From Bacteroidales bacterium (lineage in GTDB: Bacteria > Bacteroidota > Bacteroidia > Bacteroidales > UBA932): DNA of 64,000 nt. Both the position numbers and the translations under genes were made by a program. Numbering within the stretch: the stretch's first letter is position 1; every line of letters begins with the position of its first letter. Under the pieces are notes generated by a model, which saw only the letters and a program-made list of their open reading frames with translations, made no database searches and was not told the origin of the DNA. Shown piece by piece: positions 25,001 to 34,800 of the stretch. The stretch covers positions 121,058 to 185,057 of the forward strand of contig SUYP01000001.1 in the NCBI GenBank assembly GCA_015060395.1, read 5' to 3'.

Positions 25001-26212
25001 ATGATAATTTTAGTACTCAATTGCGGAAGCTCATCGCTCAAGTATCAGCTCCTTGATATGAAGAACGAAGAAGTCTATGATCTTCTTGCCAAAGGTCTTG
25101 TCGAGAGGATAGGAATGGAAACAGGCTGCCTCAAGCATCAGGCGACCGGAAAGGAAACATTCATCAAGGAAATGCCTATCGAGGATCATACAGTCGGCAT
25201 AAGGGCGGTGATGGATGCGCTTCTTGACAAGGAATACGGTGTCTTGAACACACTTGAAGATATTGAGGCCGTAGGACATCGCGTTGTGCACGGTGCAGAG
25301 GAATTCGTCTGCAGCCAGCTCATCACGGACAAGGTTATTGCACAGCTTGAGAAATGCTCTGTTTTCGCTCCATTGCATAACCCTGCCAACATCCTGGGTA
25401 TCAAGGCTGTATCAGCTGTCCTGCCTTCTGTTCCGCAGGTCGGCGTATTTGATACTGCTTTCCATCAGTCGATGCCTTCATACGCATATATGTATGCACT
25501 TCCATACGAGTATTATGAAAAATACGGAATCCGCCGTTACGGCTTCCACGGCACCAGCCACAGATATGTGTCTGCCAAAGGTGCAAAGTTTGCGGGACTT
25601 GATCTCGAATGTTCGAAGATCATCACCTGTCATCTGGGTAACGGAAGTTCTATCGCTGCAGTCCTCAACGGAAAGTCGATAGATACGACTATGGGATTCA
25701 CTCCGCTTGAAGGTCTCATTATGGGAACAAGATGCGGAAACATCGACCCGGAGATCGTTACTTATATTCAGGAGAAGGAAGGCCTTTCTCCGTCAGAGGT
25801 AAGCAAGGTGCTCAACAAGAAGAGCGGCTTCCTCGGTCTTTCCGGTGTATCATCTGACGCCCGCGACCTGAATGATGCTGCAAATGAAGGAAATCCACGT
25901 GCTAAGCTTACTCTCAAGAAGCTCACATACGAGATTACAAAATATATCGGTGCATACGCTGCCGCTATGAACGGCGTCGATCTTATCGTGTTTACCGGCG
26001 GTATCGGAGAGAATAACAGCCGTCTCCGCCGCAGAGTCTGCGAGAACCTCACATATCTCGGAGTCAAGTTCGATTATGATGCGAATGTCGTCAGAGGTGA
26101 GGATACCATCATTTCACTTCCGGACTCGAATGTGAAGGTTGCCCTCATTACGACAAATGAGGAGCTGATGATTGCACGTGACACTATGAATATTGTACAG
26201 GACGAAGAATAA
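25001..26212 (+). CDS. ackA: Acetate kinase
   Basis: 403 residues, the normal length. Signatures of the acetate/sugar-kinase fold are present: LVLNCGSSSLKYQLL at the N terminus, GHRVVHGAEEF, FDTAFHQSMP, RYGFHGTSHRYVS, THLGNGSS-type segment CHLGNGSSIAAV, DTTMGFTPLEGLIMGTRCG and FTGGIGENN. It interconverts acetyl phosphate plus ADP with acetate plus ATP in the cytoplasm. The next gene starts one base after its stop. That gene is a phosphotransbutyrylase-type acyltransferase rather than a typical Pta, which raises the question of which acyl phosphate is used. Confidence 0.97.
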   Translation: MIILVLNCGSSSLKYQLLDMKNEEVYDLLAKGLVERIGMETGCLKHQATGKETFIKEMPIEDHTVGIRAVMDALLDKEYGVLNTLEDIEAVGHRVVHGAEEFVCSQLITDKVIAQLEKCSVFAPLHNPANILGIKAVSAVLPSVPQVGVFDTAFHQSMPSYAYMYALPYEYYEKYGIRRYGFHGTSHRYVSAKGAKFAGLDLECSKIITCHLGNGSSIAAVLNGKSIDTTMGFTPLEGLIMGTRCGNIDPEIVTYIQEKEGLSPSEVSKVLNKKSGFLGLSGVSSDARDLNDAANEGNPRAKLTLKKLTYEITKYIGAYAAAMNGVDLIVFTGGIGENNSRLRRRVCENLTYLGVKFDYDANVVRGEDTIISLPDSNVKVALITTNEELMIARDTMNIVQDEE

Positions 26213-26213
26213 T

Positions 26214-27122
26214 ATGTTCACCACATTTGATCAGATTTTTGATGAACTCCGCAGCAGGAGTGCGAAAAAGAGAATGATTGCAGCCTGGGGAGTTGACAGC
26301 CATACGGTAGCTGCTGCATCCAAAGCTGTTGACCTCGGACTCGCCGATGTTACCATTGTCGGTGATGAAGATATGGTCGTTGCGGCCTGCAGGGAAGAGA
26401 ATGTCGATCCGGCAAAGTTTACGGTCGTACATAATCCTATTGAGCTTCAGGCAGTTGCACAGGCTGTGCAGATGATCCGTGAAGGACAGGGAGATTTTCT
26501 TATGAAGGGATTGTGTTCGACAGACAAGTTCCTTCGTGCCATCCTGAACAAGGAGACCGGTCTCCTTCCTCCAAAGGGAACGCTCACTCATTGCACCACT
26601 CTGGAAATCCCGTCATATCACAAACTTCTTTTTGTGGGAGATGTGGCGGTGATTCCTGCTCCGGATCTCAAGCAGAAGCAGATCATAATGGATTGTCTTG
26701 TGAAAACCGCAAAGGCTGTCGGAGTCAGCACGCCGAAGGTGGCGCTTATAGCCGCTACAGAGCAGGTTCTCGGCAGTCAGCCGGCTACAATCGATGCGGC
26801 TCTGCTTGCCAAGATGGCAGACCGTGGTCAGATAAAGGGATGCATTGCAGACGGTCCGCTTGCGCTTGATGTCGCGATAGATAAGGAATCCGTTGAGATC
26901 AAGGGACTTGTGAGCCCTGTGGCCGGTGATGCAGACTGTCTTCTCTTCCCTAACATAGAGTCTGGAAATGTGTTCTATAAGGCCAATTCCAAGCTTGTTC
27001 CGGGAGTACGGCAGGCCGGTATCCTTGTCGGCGCAAAAGTACCTTGCGTGCTGTCGAGCCGTGCAGACAGCATTGACACCAAGCTCAACTCTATTGCAGT
27101 TGCGGCAATGTCGGTAAAGTAA
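26214..27122 (+). CDS. ptb: Phosphate butyryltransferase-type acyltransferase
   Basis: About 302 residues, the length of Ptb rather than Pta (about 330 or longer). It belongs to the Pta/Ptb phosphotransacylase family: IAAWGVDSHTVAAASKAVDLG, ADVTIVGD, LMKGLCSTDKFLRAIL, GTLTHCTTLEIPSYHK, LIAATEQVLGSQPATIDA, CIADGPLALDVAIDKES and DCLLFPNIESGNVFYKA. It converts acyl-CoA and phosphate to acyl phosphate and CoA. Butyryl, isobutyryl or acetyl specificity cannot be read from sequence, but a butyrate kinase gene follows, so a butyryl or branched-chain acyl route is likely. It is coupled to ackA (TAA-T-ATG). Confidence 0.9.
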   Translation: MFTTFDQIFDELRSRSAKKRMIAAWGVDSHTVAAASKAVDLGLADVTIVGDEDMVVAACREENVDPAKFTVVHNPIELQAVAQAVQMIREGQGDFLMKGLCSTDKFLRAILNKETGLLPPKGTLTHCTTLEIPSYHKLLFVGDVAVIPAPDLKQKQIIMDCLVKTAKAVGVSTPKVALIAATEQVLGSQPATIDAALLAKMADRGQIKGCIADGPLALDVAIDKESVEIKGLVSPVAGDADCLLFPNIESGNVFYKANSKLVPGVRQAGILVGAKVPCVLSSRADSIDTKLNSIAVAAMSVK

Positions 27123-27128
27123 TCCCAT

Positions 27129-27190
27129 CATATTCAGCACGTCGCTGAATGATGTGAAAAGTTAAGTGAAGTCAAACATTGTAATACTGC
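27129..27190 (+). repeat. 62-bp direct repeat, copy 1
   Basis: Identical to 27267-27328 except for one base (G at 27155, A in copy 2). Each copy holds a 7-bp hairpin ATTCAGC/GCTGAAT with a 5-nt loop. Copy 1 starts 7 bp after the ptb stop and could form the 3' end of that transcript. Confidence 0.95.
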
Positions 27191-27215
27191 GGTATTTGAG
27201 CGAAGCGATGGCAAG

Positions 27216-27236
27216 TCCCCTTTCCGAGAAAGGGGA
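27216..27236. other. 9-bp hairpin between the two direct-repeat copies
   Basis: TCCCCTTTC (27216-27224) pairs perfectly with GAAAGGGGA (27228-27236) around a CGA loop. It lies in the 76-bp spacer between the 62-bp repeats. No T tract follows, so termination is uncertain. Confidence 0.6.
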
Positions 27237-27266
27237 TTTAGGGGAAAGGTAACGTAGTTATATTTT

Positions 27267-27328
27267 CATATTCAGCACGTCGCTGAATGATGTAAAAAGT
27301 TAAGTGAAGTCAAACATTGTAATACTGC
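27267..27328 (+). repeat. 62-bp direct repeat, copy 2
   Basis: Second copy of the repeat, ending 7 bp before the butyrate kinase ATG. It would lie in the leader of that gene and its hairpin could influence translation. Confidence 0.95.
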
Positions 27329-27335
27329 TGAAAAT

Positions 27336-28451
27336 ATGAACGGTAGAATACTGGTAATCAATACCGGCTCCACCTCGACAAAGATCGGTTTCTACGACTC
27401 AGGAGAGATGCTCTTCGAGAAGAATCTTACGCACTCTGCTGATGAAGTGGCTCGTTATAAATCCGTGATGGATCAGACGCCTATGCGCCGTGATGCCATC
27501 ACGGATTTCCTTTCAGAAAAGGGAATAGCATTGGAGACGATCGACATCGCGATGGCGCGCGGAGGACTCATAACGCCGATAAGGACAGGTGTCTATGAAG
27601 TCAATCAGGAAATGCGTGATGCGCTGATGTCCGGAAAGGATGGTGTCCACGCTTGCAATCTGAGCGCCCTCATAGCTGATGATATCGCTCGTGATGTGAA
27701 TGCAGTACGTGCTGAAAAAGGCATTGCAGGCCTGTGCAAGGCATATATCGCCGATCCTCCGATGGCAGATGAAATGCTGCCGGAAGTGAAGGTCGGAGGC
27801 ATTCCGGAGTTTACGAGAAGGACTCTTTTCCACGCGTTGAATTCAAGGGCGATGGTTCGCCGTTATGCACGCAGCATCGGTAAGAGCAATAAGGAAGTGA
27901 CGGTGATCGTCGCGCATATGGGAGGAGGCTCCTCTGTGTCACTTCACCGTAACGGTCTTGTGATAGATACCAATGATGCTCTGGGAGGTGACGGCCCTAT
28001 AAGCCCTGAGCGTGCAGGTTCCGTACCTGGATTCCCTCTTGTGGAAATGTGCTTCAGCGGTGAATATACGAAGGATGAGATAAAGAAGAAGCTTGTCGGC
28101 AAGGGAGGTGCCGTGGCATATTTCGGAACCAATGACTTCCGTGAGATAACTGCAAGGGCAGAGGCTGGAGAAGAGGAGTGCGCTACATTCCTGAAGGGCT
28201 TCTGCGTGTCAGTGGCAAAGTATATCGGATCGCTGGCTACAGTCGTGGGTGGCAAGGTGGATGCCATAATTCTTACTGGCGGAATCGCGCACAGCAAGCC
28301 TATTGTCGATGATATCATAGACCGTGTCGGCTTTATTGCTCCGGTTGAGGTCTATGCCGGAGAGAACGAACTGGAATCTCTGGCAGAGAACGGCTATGGC
28401 ATTCTTGCCGGTGAATTTGACATCAAGTACTACCATCCGGATCATTTCTGA
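27336..28451 (+). CDS. buk: Butyrate kinase
   Basis: 371 residues. Acetokinase-family fold with Buk-type landmarks: ILVINTGSTSTKIGFY, ARGGLITPIRTGVYEVNQEM, YIADPPMADEMLPEVKVGGI, RTLFHALNSRAMVRRYA, VIVAHMGGGSSVSLH, DTNDALGGDGPISPERAG and IILTGGIAHS. It interconverts butyryl or branched-chain acyl phosphate plus ADP with the acid plus ATP. With ptb it forms an ATP-yielding acid-producing route; ackA upstream provides the acetate version. The 213-bp gap from ptb is filled by the duplicated 62-bp repeat. Confidence 0.95.
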   Translation: MNGRILVINTGSTSTKIGFYDSGEMLFEKNLTHSADEVARYKSVMDQTPMRRDAITDFLSEKGIALETIDIAMARGGLITPIRTGVYEVNQEMRDALMSGKDGVHACNLSALIADDIARDVNAVRAEKGIAGLCKAYIADPPMADEMLPEVKVGGIPEFTRRTLFHALNSRAMVRRYARSIGKSNKEVTVIVAHMGGGSSVSLHRNGLVIDTNDALGGDGPISPERAGSVPGFPLVEMCFSGEYTKDEIKKKLVGKGGAVAYFGTNDFREITARAEAGEEECATFLKGFCVSVAKYIGSLATVVGGKVDAIILTGGIAHSKPIVDDIIDRVGFIAPVEVYAGENELESLAENGYGILAGEFDIKYYHPDHF

Positions 28452-28491
28452 CAATAATTCGCTGTTTCGCGATAAAAAATACTATGTTTTA

Positions 28492-28533
28492 AGCCTGTTA
28501 ATGGTTATTTTTGCAATAATCACTAACAGGCTT
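28492..28533 (+). promoter_or_regulatory. Promoter of the pectin locus, flanked by a 10-bp inverted repeat
   Basis: TATTTTTG at 28506-28513 matches the -7 consensus. A perfect inverted repeat AAGCCTGTTA/TAACAGGCTT (28492-28501, 28524-28533) surrounds it with a 22-bp spacer. Position and symmetry suggest an operator, or an RNA hairpin at the 5' end. It precedes the first gene of the pectin locus. Confidence 0.55.
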
Positions 28534-28538
28534 TGATT

Positions 28539-30152
28539 ATGACCACATTTGACACTAAGATGATCCGTATCGCGGCAGCCTCATTCCTATGTGCCGCACT
28601 TCTTTCCTGCAGCTCCGATTATGAGTTTGCATATCTCTACAAGGACCTCCCGTTCGAGATGAACAAGGTCGAACGTCCTCATATTCCGGCGAGAGAAATC
28701 AATATTGCCGATTATGGCGGAGTCGGTGACGGAGTCACATTGAATACGGAGGCTTTTGCCAGAGCCATTGATGTTCTTGTGGAGAACGGGGGCGGCCGTC
28801 TTGTGGTTCCGACCGGAGTCTGGCTGACAGGACCGATCACTTTGAAGGATAATATCGATCTGCATATCAGACCGGATGCTGTCCTGCTGTTCTCTACGGA
28901 CAGGGATCTCTATCCTATCGTGGAGACAGTGTTCGAGGGACTTGATACCAGACGTTGCCTTGCTCCGATAAATGCTGACGGAGCGAAGAACATCGCCATT
29001 ACCGGAGGTGGAACCATCGATGGAAACGGGGATTCCTGGAGACAGGTCAAGAAGTCCAAGATAGCTCCGTCGCAGTGGAAGGAGCTGCTTAAGAGCGGTG
29101 GCTTTACCAATGCCAAGGGAGACCTCTGGTATCCGGATTCGAGCTCATATCGTGGTGCGGTAGTGAGTGATGCCTTCAATGTACCTCAGGGACTTACTAC
29201 AGATGAGGAGTGGAACAGTGTCAAGACTTATCTGCGTCCTGTGCTCATAGGACTGAAGAATTGCGAGAACGTGCTTCTCGAGGATTGTCTTTTCCAGAAT
29301 TCTCCTTGCTGGAATATTCATCCTCTTATGTGTAAGAATGTAATAATCAATAATATCACTGTCCGTAATCCTTGGTATTCACAGAACGGTGACGGCCTTG
29401 ATGTGGATTCTTGCGAGGATGTGCTTGTGATCAATTCAAGCTTTGATGTCGGTGATGATGCGATTTGCATCAAGTCAGGAAAGAATGAGGACGGACGCCG
29501 TCGGGCAAGACCTTGCCGTAATCTGATCGTTGACAATTGCATAGTATTCCACGGTCACGGCGGTTTTGTGGTAGGAAGCGAGATGTCGGGAGGTGTCCAG
29601 AACATAAAAGTGTCAGACTGCCGCTTCCTCGGTACTGATGTCGGCCTTCGCTTCAAGAGCTGCCGCGGACGAGGAGGAGTCGTTGAAAATATCTACATAG
29701 AAGATATCGTGATGATGGATATTCCTACAGAACCGCTTCTTTTTGACCTGCATTATGGCGGCAAGTCGGCTGTGGAAGCCGCTGCTGACGGTATGCCTGC
29801 TTTTGATGTGGAATATGTTCCGGCTGACGAGACCACTCCTCAATTCCGTGACATATATATCAGGAATGTCGTATGCAGCGGAGCTGCCAGGGCAATGTAC
29901 TTCAACGGAATTCCTGAAAAGAATATTGAAAATATCGTGGTGGAGGATTGTGAAATCGTATCTGATAAGGGAGCAGACCTGAGGTATTCTACCGGTGTTG
30001 TCCTGAAGAATGTCAGCATTTCTCAGGCAGACAGTCTTGGCTACAGCCTCGCAAACTGCAAGAATGTTGTGCTCAGGAACTGCAAGGATGCTTCAGGATC
30101 TGTGGTGAATGAAGTGTTCCAGTATAAATCAGAAAACGTAGTCATCGAATAG
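28539..30152 (+). CDS. GH28 polygalacturonase-type lipoprotein
   Basis: About 537 residues with a lipoprotein signal (LCAALLSC). The GH28 right-handed beta-helix is evident: an N-terminal NIADYGGVGDGVTLNTEAFA segment, then the active-site groups NGDGLDVDSC (Asp285, Asp288, Asp290), GDD (Asp306, Asp307), the GHG motif (His340) and RFK (near 371). The family hydrolyses galacturonosyl linkages in homogalacturonan or rhamnogalacturonan, here probably on the cell surface or in the periplasm. Exo or endo action cannot be decided. A second start at 28560 (MIRIAAAS) would give a more typical signal peptide. The esterase gene starts 2 bp after the stop. Confidence 0.92.
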   Translation: MTTFDTKMIRIAAASFLCAALLSCSSDYEFAYLYKDLPFEMNKVERPHIPAREINIADYGGVGDGVTLNTEAFARAIDVLVENGGGRLVVPTGVWLTGPITLKDNIDLHIRPDAVLLFSTDRDLYPIVETVFEGLDTRRCLAPINADGAKNIAITGGGTIDGNGDSWRQVKKSKIAPSQWKELLKSGGFTNAKGDLWYPDSSSYRGAVVSDAFNVPQGLTTDEEWNSVKTYLRPVLIGLKNCENVLLEDCLFQNSPCWNIHPLMCKNVIINNITVRNPWYSQNGDGLDVDSCEDVLVINSSFDVGDDAICIKSGKNEDGRRRARPCRNLIVDNCIVFHGHGGFVVGSEMSGGVQNIKVSDCRFLGTDVGLRFKSCRGRGGVVENIYIEDIVMMDIPTEPLLFDLHYGGKSAVEAAADGMPAFDVEYVPADETTPQFRDIYIRNVVCSGAARAMYFNGIPEKNIENIVVEDCEIVSDKGADLRYSTGVVLKNVSISQADSLGYSLANCKNVVLRNCKDASGSVVNEVFQYKSENVVIE

Positions 30153-30154
30153 TT

Positions 30155-31846
30155 ATGAAAAAGATCATATTGACAATAGCCTTCGCACTGTCGGTCATTT
30201 CTGCGGTTGCACAGGATAAGATAGTCCTTCGTCTGATGGGTGATTCGACGATGGCGGACAAGGACCTGTCATACGAAAATCCTGAGCGTGGATGGGGACA
30301 GAGACTGAAATCGCACGTCGATACTAATGTGATAGTGGCAAATTATGCCCAGAACGGTCGCAGTACCAAGAGTGTGCAGACACTTGGCATCTGGGACAAT
30401 GTGAAGAGAGACCTCAAGGCTGGTGAATATCTTTTCATCCAGTTCGGTCATAATGATTCAAAAGAATCGGATACAACGCGTTATGCGGCTCCTTTCGGAG
30501 CCTATCAGGAAAATATCAGATTATTTGTCGATTATGCACTTAGTATCGGTGCCAGGCCAGTGCTTTTCACTCCTGTGTCAAGGCGATGGTTCGATGACAA
30601 AGGCAATCTGAAGGTGAACTGCCACGGGGATTATCCTGAGGCTGTCAGTCAGGTGGCGAAGGAATATGGCCTTCCTCTGATCGATGCGAACAAGGTCACT
30701 CAGGAGTGGCTTATCTCGCTTGGAGACGAGGCTTCCAGAAAATACTATATGTGGATTGACAAGGGAGTGAATCCTAAGCATCCTGACGGCAAGATAGACA
30801 ATACCCACACCAATGTGGCAGGAGCGCGTCAGATTGTCAATCTCCTTCTTCCTGAGATAGTGAAGGTCATTCCTGAACTTGCTTCACATATTGTAGATTA
30901 TGACTTCGTTGTCGCCAAGGACGGAAGCGGTGATTTCTTCACAGTTCAGGAGGCTGTCAATGCAGCTCCGGATTATTGCAAGCAGGATGAGACTACAATT
31001 TACATCAAGGACGGAATATATGAGGAGAAAGTGACGATACCGACAAACAAGCAGAGGCTGCATCTTATCGGACAGTCGGCTGATAAGACTGTGATTACCT
31101 GGAGTGACTTTGCCAAGAAGTCGGGACCTACCGGTTATGAGATGGGAACATCTGCGACATCCACCGTTTTCCTGTATGCATCCGATTTCCTTGCTGAAAA
31201 TCTCACGATAGAGAATGCTGCCGGAGAAGGAAAGGATATAGGTCAGGCCTGCGCGATAACAGTCGATGGAGACAGAGTTGCATTCATCAACTGCCGTTTC
31301 GTTGCAAATCAGGATACGATCTATACATACGGAAAAGGGCAGAAACAGTATTTCAGAAGCTGCTGGATAGAAGGTACTACAGACTTCATCTTCGGAGCAT
31401 CAACCTGCTGGTTCGAGGACTGTACGATCCTGAGCAAAAAGAACAGTTACGTGACTGCGGCTTCCACTCCAGAGAATGAGGAGTTCGGCTATGTCTTCAA
31501 CAATTGCCGCCTTGTTCATAATGAAGAGGCGCAGAAGGTCTATCTAGGACGTCCGTGGAGATCGTTTGCTAAGACTGTCTTCATCAATTGCCACCTGGGC
31601 GACCATATCCTTCCGGAAGGATGGCATAACTGGAACAAACCATACGCTGAAAAGACTGCATTCTACGCAGAATACGGCAGCAAAGGGCCTGGAGCCGCTT
31701 CAGAAGGGGAGCGCGTAAGATGGTCGCATACCCTGAAGACGAAAGATCTGAAGAAATATACTCCTCAGAATGTTCTGCAGTGCGGAAGCGAGCAGGACAA
31801 GCACGGCAAGGAGGTGAAGACCGAATGGTATTTCAAAGTCTTTTAG
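30155..31846 (+). CDS. Two-domain pectin esterase: CE12 acetylesterase plus CE8 methylesterase
   Basis: 563 residues with a signal peptide (1-19). The first half is an SGNH hydrolase of the rhamnogalacturonan acetylesterase (CE12) type: LMGDSTMAD with nucleophile Ser31, NGRSTKS, QFGHND and a DNTHTN end motif with the catalytic Asp/His pair. The second half (from about 250) is a pectin methylesterase (CE8): AKDGSGDFFTVQEAVNAAP, GQACAITVDG, ANQDTIYT, TTDFIFG and YLGRPWRSF. Together they would strip acetyl and methyl groups so that the neighbouring GH28 and PL1 enzymes can reach the galacturonan backbone. Similar fusions are known in pectin loci of Bacteroidetes. Confidence 0.94.
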   Translation: MKKIILTIAFALSVISAVAQDKIVLRLMGDSTMADKDLSYENPERGWGQRLKSHVDTNVIVANYAQNGRSTKSVQTLGIWDNVKRDLKAGEYLFIQFGHNDSKESDTTRYAAPFGAYQENIRLFVDYALSIGARPVLFTPVSRRWFDDKGNLKVNCHGDYPEAVSQVAKEYGLPLIDANKVTQEWLISLGDEASRKYYMWIDKGVNPKHPDGKIDNTHTNVAGARQIVNLLLPEIVKVIPELASHIVDYDFVVAKDGSGDFFTVQEAVNAAPDYCKQDETTIYIKDGIYEEKVTIPTNKQRLHLIGQSADKTVITWSDFAKKSGPTGYEMGTSATSTVFLYASDFLAENLTIENAAGEGKDIGQACAITVDGDRVAFINCRFVANQDTIYTYGKGQKQYFRSCWIEGTTDFIFGASTCWFEDCTILSKKNSYVTAASTPENEEFGYVFNNCRLVHNEEAQKVYLGRPWRSFAKTVFINCHLGDHILPEGWHNWNKPYAEKTAFYAEYGSKGPGAASEGERVRWSHTLKTKDLKKYTPQNVLQCGSEQDKHGKEVKTEWYFKVF

Positions 31847-31850
31847 TAAC

Positions 31851-31873
31851 TTTACGGATTACACTACCGTAAA
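31851..31873 (+). promoter_or_regulatory. Inverted repeat over the start of the hybrid regulator gene
   Basis: TTTACGG (31851-31857) and CCGTAAA (31867-31873) form a perfect 7-bp inverted repeat with a 9-bp spacer, and the right arm ends on the A of the start codon. A near-match -7 element TAACTTTA overlaps the left arm. It could be an autoregulatory operator or a hairpin limiting translation. Confidence 0.4.
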
Positions 31874-34800
31874 TGATGGGTTTCTCTCGTAAAATATTCG
31901 CAATATCGCTTTTTCTGATGGCGTCAGTCTTCAATTACCTGAAGGCTGAGCCTCTTGAGTTCATCTTCGAGCACTACTCCTCTGATGACGGACTGCCGCA
32001 TAATTCCATCTGCGACATCCATCAGGACAGCAGAGGCTATCTCTGGCTCTGCACCTGGTATGGGTTGAGCAGATATGATGGTAACGGTTTCGTGAACTAT
32101 ACGATGCAGCCGGGAGATTATTCCAATCTTTCTCACAACAGGATCCTTTCCGTAGAGGAGGATGCTTCCGGCTATCTATGGGTCACCACATACGATTACA
32201 GACTTTACCGCTTCGATGTCGATGCTGAGGAATTCCTGCCTGTACCTTCCGGACTGGACGGTATGGAAAAGACCAATGCCAAGATTGACCGGCTTCTCTG
32301 CGATGGTAAAGGTGGAATATGGGGCGCATTTTCAGGTGTCGGACTGCTGAATGTCAGGCCGGACCTTTCTTATACCCTGTATTCAGAGGCATCCGGGCAT
32401 CAGATCGGCCAGGAAATAAGTAATGTGTATGAAGATTCAGAAGGTACCGTGTATGCCGTTTCAGAGGCTGGAATAACAGTTGTAAAGGATGGCGCTGCCT
32501 CCTTGCTGGCCAGGAATCCGGATGTTCTAGGATTTGCCGAGGCTGGAGACAGACTGTTCTTTGTGACTCCGGAGCAGCTTGTGTCTGCGGACAGAAAAAC
32601 CCGTGAACAGAAAACAGTCGATCTTACCGGAACTGAGGCCGGTACCGCTACATCTATAACTGTCAGCGGGGGGCTTCTTTATCTTGGATTCAGGAATGAT
32701 GCTGTGGCCGTGGTCGATCCTCAGACTCTCGAAATGACTTTGCGCCGTTCCGATATCGGACGCGTCAGATATCTTTTCCCTGATCCTGATGGTATGGTCT
32801 GGATTGCAACGGAAAAGACCGGAATATGGTCCTATAATGCATCTGCAGACCGTTTCCGTCACTATGAGCACAGCAATAACGTGATGTCATATTACACTGA
32901 TACCCTTGCAAGGGTCGAAACCAAGGGAGACAGGACCTGGATCAAGATGAACAACTGGGGATTCGGATACTATGACAGATGCTGCGACGAAATAGTGCCT
33001 CTGAGCAATGTCAAGGAACAGCCGGACCATAGATTTATGAATGGCGTGGCCTGTTATGCTATTGACAGTTCCGGAGTTCTATGGATGTCAACCGTCGGAC
33101 GAGGTCTTGAAAGGGTGACTGTGATAAGTCCCAAGGTGGAGGTCATAGTCCCTCCTACGCTTTCGGATGATGTCAAGGCTTCTTCTGAAGTCAGGGCTAT
33201 GCTGAAGGACAGTAAAGGTCGGCTATGGGTGGCGGCGAAGAGCCGTGAACTGTATATGTATTCCGAGGATATGAAGTCGTGCCGCCGTTTCCCGGATTCA
33301 TCCAGCGGTGATGTGGGTGTGATATATTCGATTTTTGAGGATTCTGACGGCAATATATGGCTGGGTACCAAGGGCGACGGACTTGTCAGGATGAAGCCGC
33401 AAGGCGACGATTGGGAATGGACCAGGTTCAAGGCGGATGATTCGAAGCGTAATTCGCTGAGCTCCAATAATATATATTCCATAGCACAGGACAAGGACGG
33501 CCGTATATGGATCGGTACATACGGAGGGGCGCTGTCTATGCTTCCATCGCCTGACAGCGATGAATTTGTCACTGTACGCAACAATTTCCCTGATTACCCT
33601 CAGGAAGCAGGAGAGAGGGTGAGATATCTTCACTGTATGCCTGACGGCAGGATGCTGGTAGCGACAGTCAGCGGACTCATCCTGTTCGAGCCTTCTGACA
33701 GTCCGGAACTTACGGTTTTCAATCTTATAACCAAGGAACCCGGCGAGAAGACTTCATTAGGAAATAATGATGTCATACATATTTTCACGGACAAGTCAGA
33801 CAACGTATGGCTGAGCACTTTCGGTGGAGGACTGAACAGACTTTATTTTGAAAATGGAAGGCCTCGTTTCGATATCATCAGCACGGCAGACGGCTTGTCC
33901 AGCAATATAGTACATTCGGCAATAGAAGATGAAGACGGCATTATATGGATAGCTTCCGAGTCCGGCCTTTCCTCATACGACCCAGAATCGTCCTTGGTGA
34001 GGAATTATACGAAATATGACGGAATAACCCCTACATCCTTCAGTGAGGCTACTTGTGCGCGGATGCAGGACGGCAGCATATTGTTCGGAACGTATGATAA
34101 TGTGTATCGTATTGATCCCGAGGATTTTACCTCTTATGATAGAGATGGCCGCCTTGTAATATCAGGTTTCAGCGTTGATGGCATCAGGACGCCATTTGCC
34201 GACAGGATAACCGTGCCTTACGACTGCTCTTTCTTCAGAATTGATTTCGCATCCCTTGATTTCAGCTCAAATGTCAGGAACTCCTTCTCCTATATGCTTG
34301 AGGGATATGACAAGAAGTGGATTTCTGATGCCGGAAGCAGTGCAACATATTCGCGTATTCCTCCTGGAAAATATGTTTTCAAGGTCAAGGAGACGTATTC
34401 GGAGGGAAACGCTGATGATAATGTCCTGGAAATTGAAGTGGATGTCCGTCCTTCCGTGTGGAATACCCTTCTTGCAAAGATCATATATATAATGCTGGGA
34501 GCCGCGCTCATAGCGCTTTTGGTAAAGATACTTATGACCTCTATGAAGCTGCGCAGCAATGTCAAGCTGGAAAAGAGGCTTAATGAAATAAAGGCCAGGT
34601 TCTTTACCAATGTTTCGCACGAACTGCGTACTCCGCTGACACTGATTCTGGGAGGAATAGATGAAATCGGACGCAAGACTCCGGAGGGTGATCAGAACGA
34701 GTATAGTGTCAATATGGTCAGACGAAATGCAAAGAGGATGCTTACTCTTGTCAACCAGCTGCTTGATACGAGGTCTATCTCGGACGGCAAGATGAAGCTG

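Noticed and set aside
27129..27328. CRISPR array from the repeated sequence
   Set aside because: Only two copies, 62 bp long, with a single 76-bp spacer and no cas genes nearby.
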